Source: JAGOSP01 sp964428075 (lineage in GTDB: Bacteria; Patescibacteriota; Minisyncoccia; Moranbacterales; UBA1568). From it: DNA of 64,000 bases. This document shows positions 40,385 to 48,503 of the stretch, piece after piece. The stretch spans positions 1-64,000 of the forward strand of contig CAYRWQ010000002.1 in assembly GCA_964428075.1 (NCBI GenBank), given 5' to 3'. The translations under genes were made by a program, and so were the position numbers. The first letter of the stretch is position 1, and each line of letters begins with the position of its first letter. The notes under the pieces are model-generated. The model worked only from the letters and a program-made list of their open reading frames with translations, was not told the DNA's origin and searched no databases.

Positions 40385-40732
40385 ATGTCACGAAGTCTAA
40401 AGAAGGGATTGTATGTAGACCCGCGAGTTCTGAAAAAACTCGAAGGGAAAAAGGTCGGCGATCGATCGGTCATTAAAACATGGTCGCGGCCTTGTGTCAT
40501 TGCGCCAGAGATGGTCGGCTTTACATTTGGCGTGCATAACGGGAAAGACTTTATTTCGGTATTCGTGACAGAGGAGATGGTCGGTCATCGGTTGGGAGAG
40601 TTTTCTCCGACTCGCACATTTCGTCGTCATGGTGGAAAAATGCAGAAGGAAATCGAGCAGGCCGCTAAACAGCGAGATTTGGATGTTGCCAAGGCAGCGA
40701 AAACTTCGACCTCTGCGACTAAGAAGAAATAA
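40385..40732 (+). CDS. rpsS: 30S ribosomal protein uS19
   Basis: A 115-residue uS19. SRSLKKGLYVDPRVLKKL, IKTWSRPCVIAPEMVGFTFGVHNGKDFISVFVTEEMVGHRLGEFSPTRTFRRHGG is a near-perfect family match, with an Ala/Lys-rich tail of about 25 residues. The ATG is preceded by AATCGTT. Confidence 0.95.
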   Translation: MSRSLKKGLYVDPRVLKKLEGKKVGDRSVIKTWSRPCVIAPEMVGFTFGVHNGKDFISVFVTEEMVGHRLGEFSPTRTFRRHGGKMQKEIEQAAKQRDLDVAKAAKTSTSATKKK

Positions 40733-40738
40733 TAACGT

Positions 40739-41260
40739 ATGAAAGTACACGCATCACTCAAGAATCTCCGGATAGCTCCGCGTAAGGTACGCCTCGTAAC
40801 GCATACGATCGTCGGTCTTTCAGCGAACGCGGCTATTGTTGAACTTTCCAAACAAATTAAGCGTTCCTCAGATCCTGTACTAGACTTGTTGAAAAGCGCG
40901 GTTGCGAACGCAAAAAATAATTTTGGTTTGGATGAGGGAAACCTGTATGTCGCTCAAGTATCGGTTGGCGATGGGCTGCGACTGAAACGGTTTGAGCCGA
41001 GAGCCTTTGGACGTTCGATGCCTATCTTGAAGCGCTCAGCCAATGTCAAGGTAATACTCGAGGAGCGTGAAGAAGGAAAGAATCGTACATCTGTGAGTAA
41101 AACACAGGGGGTTGTCACCATTCAGGATAGTGAGGGGGGCGGTGTGGTGAAATCCAGTGATGATAAGAAAAAGATAGGGACCGCCGACAAGCATACAAGG
41201 AATGTAAAGCAAAGTCCTCTCCGTGCGGTTAAAAAAGTTTTTCAGCGAAAATCTGCCTAA
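40739..41260 (+). CDS. rplV: 50S ribosomal protein uL22 with C-terminal extension
   Basis: A 173-residue uL22. The first 112 or so residues are standard (VHASLKNLRIAPRKVRLVTHTIVG, VGDGLRLKRFEPRAFGRSMPILKRSANVKVILEE). About 60 additional residues follow, rich in Ser, Thr, Lys and Gly, and likely disordered. uL22 ordinarily ends near residue 115, so this extension is unusual but clearly in frame. Confidence 0.94.
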   Translation: MKVHASLKNLRIAPRKVRLVTHTIVGLSANAAIVELSKQIKRSSDPVLDLLKSAVANAKNNFGLDEGNLYVAQVSVGDGLRLKRFEPRAFGRSMPILKRSANVKVILEEREEGKNRTSVSKTQGVVTIQDSEGGGVVKSSDDKKKIGTADKHTRNVKQSPLRAVKKVFQRKSA

Positions 41261-41275
41261 TTGTTGAGAATCACT

Positions 41276-41935
41276 ATGGGTCATAAAACTCATCCAATCG
41301 GAATCCGTCTCGGAATTACAACTGACTGGCAGTCACGCTGGTTTGCCAATCCGAAATTGTTTAGGGTACAGCTGCGCTCGGATGTCGAGATGCATGATTT
41401 CATTATGAAGAAATGGAAACAGGCCGCCATCGCCAGTGTTCAGGTGGAGCGTCAGGCAGCGACGATTCGGTTGATTATTGAAACTTCGCGTCCAGGTGTA
41501 TTGATTGGTCGTGGTGGTACTGGTATCGAAGATCTGGCTCGTGCAGTGAAGGCACATTTCTTTCCGGGGAAGAAAATTGATTTGAAAGTCGAGGTGAAAG
41601 AAGTGAAACATTTTGAAGAGAGTGCGTCGCTTATTGGACAACAAATCGCTGAGCAGTTGGAAAAACGTGTTCCATTTCGACGAACACTGAAAGGTATGAT
41701 TGATCAGGTTACACAGAATAAAGATATTCTTGGGGTGAAGATTGAGATTTCTGGTCGTTTGGGTGGTGCGGAAATGCGTCGTCGTGAATGGCTTTCAAAA
41801 GGGAAGATTCCTTTGCACACGTTGCGTGCTGACATCGATTTTGCCCGGGTTGAAGCGCAAACAACTTATGGAGTCATCGGTATCAAAGTGTGGATTTACA
41901 AAGGAGAAAAATTTGAAGAACAATCCGTAGAATAG
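41276..41935 (+). CDS. rpsC: 30S ribosomal protein uS3
   Basis: A 219-residue uS3. MGHKTHPIGIRLGITTDWQSRWFA at the start, the KH domain GVLIGRGGTGIEDL, and the C-terminal ISGRLGGAEMRRREWLSKGKIPLHTLRADIDF are all present. The ATG at 41276 gives the canonical N-terminus. It contacts mRNA at the entry channel. Confidence 0.96.
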   Translation: MGHKTHPIGIRLGITTDWQSRWFANPKLFRVQLRSDVEMHDFIMKKWKQAAIASVQVERQAATIRLIIETSRPGVLIGRGGTGIEDLARAVKAHFFPGKKIDLKVEVKEVKHFEESASLIGQQIAEQLEKRVPFRRTLKGMIDQVTQNKDILGVKIEISGRLGGAEMRRREWLSKGKIPLHTLRADIDFARVEAQTTYGVIGIKVWIYKGEKFEEQSVE

Positions 41936-41946
41936 GAAGTACGTCT

Positions 41947-42369
41947 ATGTTGACCATGCCTCGAAAGGTAAAACATCGAAAAGTCCAACGCGGCGGTTGG
42001 TCGGGCAGTCCGGCAACACGTGGGTGTGTTGTGAGCTTTGGGAATTATGGTTTGAAAACTCTTGAAGAGGGTCTGATTTCTGCTCGTCAAATTGAAGCGG
42101 CTCGTCGCGCGATGACGCGCTCTATTCAGCGCGGCGGTAAGGTCTGGATTCGTATTTTTCCGGACAAGCCGATTACGAAGAAAGGCGAACAGACACCGAT
42201 GGGGAAAGGCAAGGGAAGTGTTGATCATTTTGCTGCGAAAGTGCGGGCCGGAAGAATATTGTTTGAATTGGATGGTATCTCTAAGGTAGCGGCGGAAGAA
42301 GCGATGCGTTTGGCGGCCCATAAACTTTCTGTGAAAACAAAATTCGTTGAACGTCACTCATCCCTCTAG
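41947..42369 (+). CDS. rplP: 50S ribosomal protein uL16
   Basis: A 140-residue uL16. MLTMPRKVKHRKVQRGGWSG, then VSFGNYGLKTLEEGLISARQIEAARRAMTRSIQRGGKVWIRIFPDKPITKKGEQTPMGKGKGSVDHFAAKVRAGRILFEL is standard. AGGAAG lies upstream of the ATG. It binds near the A site. Confidence 0.96.
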   Translation: MLTMPRKVKHRKVQRGGWSGSPATRGCVVSFGNYGLKTLEEGLISARQIEAARRAMTRSIQRGGKVWIRIFPDKPITKKGEQTPMGKGKGSVDHFAAKVRAGRILFELDGISKVAAEEAMRLAAHKLSVKTKFVERHSSL

Positions 42370-42379
42370 CAATGAAGTT

Positions 42380-42577
42380 ATGAAAATCAAGGAATTACGC
42401 GAGAAAAGTGAAGGAGAACGGCAGAAGCTTGTGCATGAGTGCGAGCAGTCGGTGCGCGAGTTGCGTTTCAAGATTGCAACTCGTGAGGAGACTCGACATC
42501 ATACGTTGCGCTTGGCAAAGAAAGATATTGCTCGTTTGAAGACGCTTCAGGGTGAGGGCGAGCGCTCGCTTGACTAA
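42380..42577 (+). CDS. rpmC: 50S ribosomal protein uL29
   Basis: A 65-residue helical protein: MKIKELREKSEGERQKLVHECEQSVRELRFKIATREETRHHTLRLAKKDIARLKT matches uL29. Its last codons overlap the -35 of an internal promoter at 42570-42598. Confidence 0.93.
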   Translation: MKIKELREKSEGERQKLVHECEQSVRELRFKIATREETRHHTLRLAKKDIARLKTLQGEGERSLD

Positions 42578-42598
42578 GCAAAGAAACATTGTTAGAAT
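42570..42598 (+). promoter_or_regulatory. internal promoter before rpsQ
   Basis: TTGACT (42570-42575), 17 bases, then TAGAAT (42593-42598) with an extended TG-T. The -35 overlaps the rpmC stop codon. It could give extra transcription of rpsQ and the downstream genes. Confidence 0.6.
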
Positions 42599-42627
42599 TA
42601 TTTTTATCGTCTCATAAGGAAAATAAG

Positions 42628-42870
42628 ATGACACAACTCAACAAAGCGCCAAAGTTGCAGGGTATCGTGGTAAGCGATGGTATGGATAAGACTATCGTGG
42701 TTGCCGTGGAAACGCTGAAGACGCACCCGAAGTACAAGAAACAGTATGTTTCGACCAAGCGTTTCAAAGTTCATGATGCGGAAAATACTTATCGGGTCGG
42801 AGATACGGTCATGTTCCGTGGGTGTCGTCCAATGAGTAAGGATAAATGTTTTATTGCGATAGCGGATTAA
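42628..42870 (+). CDS. rpsQ: 30S ribosomal protein uS17
   Basis: An 80-residue uS17. KLQGIVVSDGMDKTIVVAVETLKTHPKYKKQYVSTKRFKVHDAENTYRVGDTVMFRGCRPMSKDKCF matches the family. AAGGA lies seven bases before the ATG at 42628, which is preferred over an upstream frame start at 42589. Confidence 0.95.
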   Translation: MTQLNKAPKLQGIVVSDGMDKTIVVAVETLKTHPKYKKQYVSTKRFKVHDAENTYRVGDTVMFRGCRPMSKDKCFIAIAD

Positions 42871-42897
42871 TCTTGAACAGAACAAAGAAGTAGGGCT

Positions 42898-43269
42898 ATG
42901 ATTCAAGCGGAAACCAGATTAAAAGTGGCAGATAACAGTGGCGCCAAAACGATTGAGTGCTTTAAAGTACTTGGTGGAACGCGTCGGCGTTATGCAGGTG
43001 TGGGCGATATTATTGTCGCATCCGTGAAATCAGCTGAGCCTCGTGGTGCTGTGAAAAAGGGAGAGAAGGTAAAGGCGGTTATTGTGCGTCAGACGAAATC
43101 GTATCGGCGTAAGGACAATTCTTATATTCGTTTTGATGAGAATGCGGCTGTTATTTTGGAAGGAAGCGGACAAGAACCAAAAGGAACACGTATTTTTGGC
43201 CCAGTCGCTCGTGAGCTGCGTGAAAAAGGATTTACTAAGATTGTTTCACTTTCTCCCGAAGTTCTCTAG
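42898..43269 (+). CDS. rplN: 50S ribosomal protein uL14
   Basis: A 123-residue uL14. MIQAETRLKVADNSGAKTIECFKVLGG, the middle GDIIVASVKSAEPRGAVKKGEKVKAVIVRQ and the C-terminal RIFGPVARELREKGFTKIVSLSPEVL are standard. The 117 bases before rplX hold a small ORF. Confidence 0.97.
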   Translation: MIQAETRLKVADNSGAKTIECFKVLGGTRRRYAGVGDIIVASVKSAEPRGAVKKGEKVKAVIVRQTKSYRRKDNSYIRFDENAAVILEGSGQEPKGTRIFGPVARELREKGFTKIVSLSPEVL

Positions 43270-43282
43270 ATAAGGATATGCA

Positions 43283-43390
43283 ATGAGCGCCATTTGCGTT
43301 GAGAATACTGAAGAGGAGGTGGGTTCAGGATTGTCATTGCAAATGGACACGGAGCAATTAATGAAAACTAATGCAGCGCGGCGTGTATGA
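43283..43390 (+). CDS. 35-residue small ORF coupled to rplX
   Basis: ATG 43283 to TGA 43388-43390 encodes 35 residues, acidic in the first part (ICVENTEEEVGSGLSL) with a basic end (NAARRV). AAGGA precedes the ATG by about seven bases, and its stop overlaps the rplX start as ATGA, the classic arrangement for translational coupling. Ribosomal protein operons usually have rplN and rplX almost touching, so the insertion is unusual. CCATTTGC and GCAAATGG within the ORF could pair over a loop of about 40 bases. No homology recognised; a regulatory leader peptide is possible. Confidence 0.45.
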   Translation: MSAICVENTEEEVGSGLSLQMDTEQLMKTNAARRV

Positions 43391-43692
43391 AGATCAAGAA
43401 AGGCGACCAGGTAGTAATTATGGCAGGGAAAGATCGCGGAAAGCGTGGCAAAGTCGTACAAATACTTGCCTCTCAGGATCGCGTGGTTGTTGAGGGTGCC
43501 AATTTGATCAAAAGACATCGGAAACCTCGTAAAGAAGGGGAAAAGGGAGAGCGTATTGAGCGTCCTGCCCCAATGCATGTTTCAAATGTGATGCTGGTGT
43601 GTCCGGAGACTGGCAAGCCAACCCGGGTTGGGTATCGGATCGAAGGTGGTGAAAAAGTACGTGTCAGTAAAAAATCAGGCAAGGCGGTTTAA
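43387..43692 (+). CDS. rplX: 50S ribosomal protein uL24
   Basis: A 101-residue uL24 with the KOW motif KKGDQVVIMAGKDRGKRGKVVQIL at the start and VEGANLIKRHRKP, then MHVSNVMLVCPETGKPTRVGYRI. The start ATG overlaps the stop of the preceding 35-codon ORF. Confidence 0.95.
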   Translation: MKIKKGDQVVIMAGKDRGKRGKVVQILASQDRVVVEGANLIKRHRKPRKEGEKGERIERPAPMHVSNVMLVCPETGKPTRVGYRIEGGEKVRVSKKSGKAV

Positions 43693-43715
43693 TTTCGGAT
43701 TCGAAAAGTGTTTCT

Positions 43716-44276
43716 ATGAATCAGGTTATATCTACAAAAGAAGCGTACGCAAAGAAAGCAGTCCCAGGGATGCGCGAATCGTTTGGTATGAAGAATCCTA
43801 TGGCTCTTCCACGTATTGAAAAGGTGGTTATAAATACCGGTATTGGGAAAATCCTGAAGGATACAAAACATGTTGAGGAAGTCGTTTCGTCATTGGAAAT
43901 GATTACCGGTCAGAAAGTTGTCATGACTAAGGCTCGTAAGGCCATCGCCGGATTTAAGATTCGTGAGGGCTTAGAGGTCGGCGTATCGGTTACCTTGCAT
44001 GGAAAGCGCATGTGGGATTTCCTGGATCGTCTCTTCAATGCCTCTTTGCCTCGTGTGAGAGATTTCCAGGGACTTTCCGAAACCGTGATTGATCAATACG
44101 GGAATGCGAATGTCGGTATCAAGGATCACACTATTTTTCCAGAAATTATTCCAGAAAAGGTGCAACATGTTTTTGGTTTTCAGGTGAGTATCGTGACGAC
44201 GGCTGGGAATCATGAAACGGGTGTTGTCCTGTTCCGTTTGCTCGGGTTGCCGATTGCGCCGAGGGACGGACAATAA
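43716..44276 (+). CDS. rplE: 50S ribosomal protein uL5
   Basis: A 186-residue uL5. PRIEKVVINTGIGKILKDTKHVEEVVSSLEMITGQKVVMTKARKAIAGFKIREGLEVGVSVTLHG and YGNANVGIKDHTIFPEI are family hallmarks. It binds 5S rRNA. The length is normal. Confidence 0.96.
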   Translation: MNQVISTKEAYAKKAVPGMRESFGMKNPMALPRIEKVVINTGIGKILKDTKHVEEVVSSLEMITGQKVVMTKARKAIAGFKIREGLEVGVSVTLHGKRMWDFLDRLFNASLPRVRDFQGLSETVIDQYGNANVGIKDHTIFPEIIPEKVQHVFGFQVSIVTTAGNHETGVVLFRLLGLPIAPRDGQ

Positions 44277-44314
44277 AAGTGTTTTCTGTGGATTTATTGA
44301 AATTATTTTACGTT

Positions 44315-44500
44315 ATGGCCAAAACATCTACCTATGTGCGTTCGCTCAAAACCCCGAAGTTTTCGACTCGTATAGTTCGGCGTTGCTGGCGTTGTGGCCG
44401 TCAGCATGGGTATCTACGTATGTATGATATATGTCGAATTTGTTTCCGCGAGCTTGCCAGTGCGGGGCAAATTCCGGGAGTGAAAAAATCCTCGTGGTAA
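44315..44500 (+). CDS. rpsZ: 30S ribosomal protein uS14, zinc type
   Basis: A 61-residue zinc-binding uS14. The zinc site is CWRCGRQHGYLRMYDICRIC, two CxxC pairs, followed by CFRELASAGQIPGVKKSSW. The ATG at 44315 (TTACGTTATGG) is preferred over an upstream in-frame start at 44279. Confidence 0.95.
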   Translation: MAKTSTYVRSLKTPKFSTRIVRRCWRCGRQHGYLRMYDICRICFRELASAGQIPGVKKSSW

Positions 44501-44552
44501 AGGGAGAGGGAACGATGAAATACGGAAGATAAAGAAGCTATTATAAAGAATT

Positions 44553-44957
44553 ATGCTCGATCCAATTGCAGACATGCTGACTAGAATCAGAAACGCTCAG
44601 GCCGCGGGGCATGTTTCTGTTTCCTTCCCTTTTTCTTCGGTGAAAGAGGTTATTGCTCGTATTTTGGAACGCGAGGGATATGTATCACGCGTTGAAAAGA
44701 TCGAAGAGAGTGGAAAGACGTCTTTGGGAGTTTGGCTCCGGTATGAGCAGGTTTCCCCGACACAAAAGAAGCCAGCAATTACGGAGATTGATCGGGTGAG
44801 CAAGGAAGGTTGTCGCATCTATGTGAAACATCACGATATTGAGAAGGTGAAAAGCGGATATGGTATCGCCATCGTTTCTACATCTCGAGGTATGATGACC
44901 GGGAAAGAGGCATATCGGAAAGGTCTCGGAGGTGAGTACATCTGTAAGGTCTGGTAA
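44553..44957 (+). CDS. rpsH: 30S ribosomal protein uS8
   Basis: A 134-residue uS8. MLDPIADMLTRIRNAQAAGHVSVSFPFSSVKEVIARILEREGYV at the start and GIAIVSTSRGMMTGKEAYRKGLGGEYICKVW at the end, with the STSRG rRNA-binding loop. In E. coli uS8 represses the spc operon. Confidence 0.96.
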   Translation: MLDPIADMLTRIRNAQAAGHVSVSFPFSSVKEVIARILEREGYVSRVEKIEESGKTSLGVWLRYEQVSPTQKKPAITEIDRVSKEGCRIYVKHHDIEKVKSGYGIAIVSTSRGMMTGKEAYRKGLGGEYICKVW

Positions 44958-44964
44958 AGCGCAT

Positions 44965-45501
44965 ATGAGCAGAATAGGAAAAAAACCGGTAGTGATTCCG
45001 TCTGGCGTCGAAGCGACGTTGGCGAATAATGTGGTGACCATTCAGGGTCCCAAGGGTGTGCTGACCTTTGTGTATCATCATGACGTACTCGTTAAAAAAA
45101 TGGAAAATGTCTTAACAGTCGAGGTGGTTGGCACTTCGAAAAAGGCGGCGGGTATTTGGGGAACCACCGTTGTACTGTTATCGAACATGGTTGAGGGCGT
45201 TACGAAGGGCTTTGAGAAAAAATTGGAATTAAATGGTGTTGGTTATCGCATGGGAGTGGAAGGGAAGCGTATAAATTTCGCGCTCGGGTTTTCACATCCA
45301 GTAAAAATGGAAATTCCAAGTGGTATCGAAGCGAAAGTTGAGGGGAATGTGCTTTCAGTCAGTGGGATTGACAAGCATCAGGTTGGCCAATTTACGGCTA
45401 TTATACGTGATCTGAAACCAGTCGAACCATATAAGGGCAAGGGATTTCGTTTTGTTGGTGAAGTAGTTCGCCGTAAAGAGGGTAAGAAATCAACCACTTA
45501 A
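44965..45501 (+). CDS. rplF: 50S ribosomal protein uL6
   Basis: A 178-residue uL6 with its two repeated domains. SRIGKKPVVIPSGVEATLANNVVTIQGPKG starts it, and LRDLKPVEPYKGKGFRFVGEVVRRKEGKK (here IRDLKPVEPYKGKGF) ends it. The ATG at 44965 gives the usual start, seven bases after rpsH. Confidence 0.96.
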   Translation: MSRIGKKPVVIPSGVEATLANNVVTIQGPKGVLTFVYHHDVLVKKMENVLTVEVVGTSKKAAGIWGTTVVLLSNMVEGVTKGFEKKLELNGVGYRMGVEGKRINFALGFSHPVKMEIPSGIEAKVEGNVLSVSGIDKHQVGQFTAIIRDLKPVEPYKGKGFRFVGEVVRRKEGKKSTT

Positions 45502-45512
45502 TCTTGTTGTAC

Positions 45513-45881
45513 ATGAGTGATATGATCAAAAGACTTCGCGAGAAAAATCATCAAAAAGAGGCTCGGGCTCGTCGGGCTCGTGCTAAGATTTCCGGTACTG
45601 CTGAGTGTCCGCGCCTTTCGGTTTTCCGGAGTCTCCGGAATATTTCAGTACAGGCTATTGATGATACACGAGGGGTCACATTGGCATCTGCTGATATTCG
45701 TGAGCTAGGGAAGATGGGTGAAAACACGGTCTCTGGCGCTAAAGCAACTGGTCTTTTGATTGCGGAGAAGTGTATGAAAGTCGGTGTGAAGCGAGCTGTA
45801 TTTGATCGTGGATCTTTCCGGTATCATGGGAAGGTGGAGGCAGTGGCTCTTGGAGCACGTGAAGGCGGGCTGGTATTTTAG
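45513..45881 (+). CDS. rplR: 50S ribosomal protein uL18
   Basis: A 122-residue uL18. RARRARAKISGTAECPRLSVFRSLRNISVQAIDDTRGVTLASADI and VKRAVFDRGSFRYHGKVEAVALGAREGGLVF fit the family, which binds 5S rRNA. The start is probably the ATG at 45513; ATG 45522 is also possible. Confidence 0.94.
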   Translation: MSDMIKRLREKNHQKEARARRARAKISGTAECPRLSVFRSLRNISVQAIDDTRGVTLASADIRELGKMGENTVSGAKATGLLIAEKCMKVGVKRAVFDRGSFRYHGKVEAVALGAREGGLVF

Positions 45882-45938
45882 AGATTTGAGGGGAACACGG
45901 AAGAGTAGATAACCTATTTGTTTGATGAGAGTGAGCGT

Positions 45939-46523
45939 ATGGCAACAAAGCAAGACACAAGAAAAGGTAAGGGTGGCAATAGTGCCCGGCGTGAGCGTCC
46001 TGAGTTTGATCAGAAAATGCTTGATCTCAGCCGCGTTACCCGTGTGGTTAAGGGTGGACGCCGTTTTCGATTTCGTGCAACCTTGGTCATTGGAAATAGG
46101 AAAGGACAAGTTGGAGTCGGGGTTGCTAAAGGATCCGACGTATCTGACTCGATTCAGAAGGCATATAATGATGCAAAGAAAAACTTAGTGACCGTTGTCC
46201 TCGATCCTGTGACCATGACAATTCCGCATGCTGTGTTAATGAAACTTGGTGCCGCCCGGGTACTTTTGAAACCTGGATTCAAGGGTCAGGGTGTCATTGC
46301 TGGTGGTGCGGTGCGCGCCGTGGTTGACCTGCTTGGCGTTAAAGATATCGTATCGAAGTCGCTTGGTGCGTCCAATCCGCTCAATGTCGCTCGAGCAACC
46401 GTGAAGGCGCTTGGCGCACTCAAGACACCGAAACAGCGAACGAGTGTCTCAGCTTCGACCGTTGGAACCATCGTGGAGGACGCGGAAAAAGGAACACGAG
46501 GACAAGAGAATACGATGTATTAA
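45939..46523 (+). CDS. rpsE: 30S ribosomal protein uS5
   Basis: A 194-residue uS5. RVTRVVKGGRRFRFRATLVIGNRKGQVGVGVAKGSDVSDSIQKAYNDAKK is the N-terminal core, and GGAVRAVVDLLGVKDIVSKSLGASNPLNVARATVKALGAL the C-terminal one. A tail of about 25 residues follows. The ATG at 45939 (GAGCGTATGG) is preferred. uL15 follows after only 29 bases, leaving no room for uL30. Confidence 0.96.
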   Translation: MATKQDTRKGKGGNSARRERPEFDQKMLDLSRVTRVVKGGRRFRFRATLVIGNRKGQVGVGVAKGSDVSDSIQKAYNDAKKNLVTVVLDPVTMTIPHAVLMKLGAARVLLKPGFKGQGVIAGGAVRAVVDLLGVKDIVSKSLGASNPLNVARATVKALGALKTPKQRTSVSASTVGTIVEDAEKGTRGQENTMY

Positions 46524-46552
46524 GAGACAACCATTTTTGATAACGAAGATTT

Positions 46553-46966
46553 ATGCAAATTCACGAACTCACTTTGTCGCCGCGCGCACATACCAAACGT
46601 ATTGGTCGTGGCGGAAAGCGCGGAACAACCTCCGGGCGCGGAACCAAGGGTCAGGGTGCTCACGGAAAGAAGAAGGATCCGTTGTTTGAGGGTGGACGAA
46701 CTTCTCTGATCGATCGTTTGAAGAAGAATCGGGGTTTTAAATCTTCTCATGCGAAAAAAGTGACACTGACTTTGACTCAGTTGAGCGCGAGATATGCTGA
46801 TGGCGAGGTTATCACACTAGAAACGCTTCTTGCAAAGCGACTGATCACTCAGCGTGGCGCCAAATCGGGGGTAAAAATTGTTGCGACTGGTAAACTGTCG
46901 AGAACACTGACTATCGGAAGTGAACATATTTTGGTTTCGGAAGCTGCTAAGGGTTTATTTAAATAA
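46553..46966 (+). CDS. rplO: 50S ribosomal protein uL15
   Basis: A 137-residue uL15. KRIGRGGKRGTTSGRGTKGQGAHGKKKDPLFEGGRTSLIDRLKKNRGF is the conserved Gly/Arg-rich N-terminal part, and GVKIVATGKLSRTLTIGSEHILVSEAAKGLF the C-terminal domain. secY follows after 68 bases. Confidence 0.95.
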   Translation: MQIHELTLSPRAHTKRIGRGGKRGTTSGRGTKGQGAHGKKKDPLFEGGRTSLIDRLKKNRGFKSSHAKKVTLTLTQLSARYADGEVITLETLLAKRLITQRGAKSGVKIVATGKLSRTLTIGSEHILVSEAAKGLFK

Positions 46967-47034
46967 AATGTGTGCAGATTCTCTTTGAAAGCCTGCGAGG
47001 AGCAGTACTGATGGAGGATTGTTGATCGGATTCC

Positions 47035-48309
47035 ATGATTCAAACAATCATTAGTATCTTCAGCATTAAGGAATTGCGGAATAAGATTCTCTTTATTCTC
47101 GCAGTTCTGGTTGTTTATCGCTTGGCGGCTAATCTTCCGCTTCCGGGAGTTGATGTGGTGGAGCTGAAACGTTTTTTTTCGGAGAACGAATTGATTGGTT
47201 TGCTCAATGTCTTCTCTGGCGGTGGATTGTCGAATATATCGGTGATGCTCCTTGGGGTTGGTCCATATATCACTGCATCGATTATCATGCAGCTCATGAC
47301 GACTATCGTGCCGAAGCTGGAGCGTTTGTATAAGGAGGAGGGAGAGTCTGGTCGTCAGAAGTTTAATATGTGGACTCGTTGGTTGACCTTGCCTTTGGCT
47401 GGTATCCAATCGTATGCCATGTTGGCACTTTTACGATCACAGCACATTCTTGGAGACCTTTCACCATTTACGATAGCGGTGATTATCATGACAGCTGTCG
47501 CCGGGACCATCTTTCTGATGTGGCTTGGCGAACTTATTACAGAAAAGGGGCTCGGGAATGGGGTCTCTATGATTATTTTTGCGGGTATTGTGGCGAGTTT
47601 ACCCTCGGGATTTTCTCGGTTTATCGCGACTTGGGACGCGTCTCAGATTTTTGTGTACTTGTTGTTTTTCGGTGTCGGACTCGTGACGATTGCTGGCGTA
47701 ATCTTTATTAATGAGGGACAGCGGGCTATTCCGGTGTCGTACGCCAAGAGGATTCGAGGTGCTCAGGTATATGGAGGAGCAGCGACTCATTTGCCACTTC
47801 GCGTGAATCAGGCTGGTGTGATTCCGATTATTTTCGCGGTTTCGCTCATTCTCTTGCCGACTATGGCGGCTAACTTTCTTATGCAGGTAGGGAGTAATGA
47901 AACCGTGCACGCTGTGGCGCGCAGCGCGAGCATGTGGTTGCAGAATCAGTGGGTGTATGGCGGCCTTTATTTTTCTCTTGTCGTTATTTTCACTTATTTT
48001 TACACGGCAGTTATTTTTGACCCGGCCAAGGTTTCGGATAATTTACAAAAACAGGGCGGATATATCCCAGGGATTCGTCCAGGGAACAATACGGCAGAAT
48101 ATCTCTATCATATCGTAAATCGTATCACGCTTGCGGGAGCTCTTTTTCTTGGGTTGGTGGCGGTTTTGCCAATTGTGATTCAGGGGATGACTGGCATCCA
48201 GTCCATGACCATTGGTGGGGTCAGTGTGCTTATTGTCGTTTCGGTTGTCCTGGAGCTTATTAAACACTTGCAGAGCCAGATGACGATGCGGAGTTATGAT
48301 GGATTTTAG
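47035..48309 (+). CDS. secY: protein translocase subunit SecY
   Basis: A 424-residue channel protein with ten predicted membrane helices. FSIKELRNKILFILAVLVVYRLAANLPLPGVD starts it; PYITASIIMQLM, the plug-to-TM3 region ERLYKEEGESGRQKFNMWTRWLT, RVNQAGVIPIIFA and the C-terminal GGVSVLIVVSVVLELIKHLQSQMTMRSYDGF are family hallmarks. It serves export of the pilins and secreted proteins in this window. A small hairpin with a T-rich tail follows at 48322-48338. Confidence 0.96.
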   Translation: MIQTIISIFSIKELRNKILFILAVLVVYRLAANLPLPGVDVVELKRFFSENELIGLLNVFSGGGLSNISVMLLGVGPYITASIIMQLMTTIVPKLERLYKEEGESGRQKFNMWTRWLTLPLAGIQSYAMLALLRSQHILGDLSPFTIAVIIMTAVAGTIFLMWLGELITEKGLGNGVSMIIFAGIVASLPSGFSRFIATWDASQIFVYLLFFGVGLVTIAGVIFINEGQRAIPVSYAKRIRGAQVYGGAATHLPLRVNQAGVIPIIFAVSLILLPTMAANFLMQVGSNETVHAVARSASMWLQNQWVYGGLYFSLVVIFTYFYTAVIFDPAKVSDNLQKQGGYIPGIRPGNNTAEYLYHIVNRITLAGALFLGLVAVLPIVIQGMTGIQSMTIGGVSVLIVVSVVLELIKHLQSQMTMRSYDGF

Positions 48310-48321
48310 TTACCGTTGTGT

Positions 48322-48338
48322 ACGCGCTGCGCGTTTTA
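48322..48338 (+). terminator. weak terminator after secY
   Basis: ACGCG-CTG-CGCGT followed by TTTAT. The stem is short; it may only reduce read-through into adk. Confidence 0.35.
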
Positions 48339-48503
48339 TCGGATGAGCAGTTGGCGATATGTCGAGAAGATGTTACGGTATAAGATACGGCAAGGTGGCG
48401 TGTGGTCTTTGGGGTTCTTTGTGATGAAAGTGGCGTCTTGATGTACACACGAAATATGATACGGTAATTTGAGATACATCTCTTTTCACTTATTAAGTTT
48501 GCT

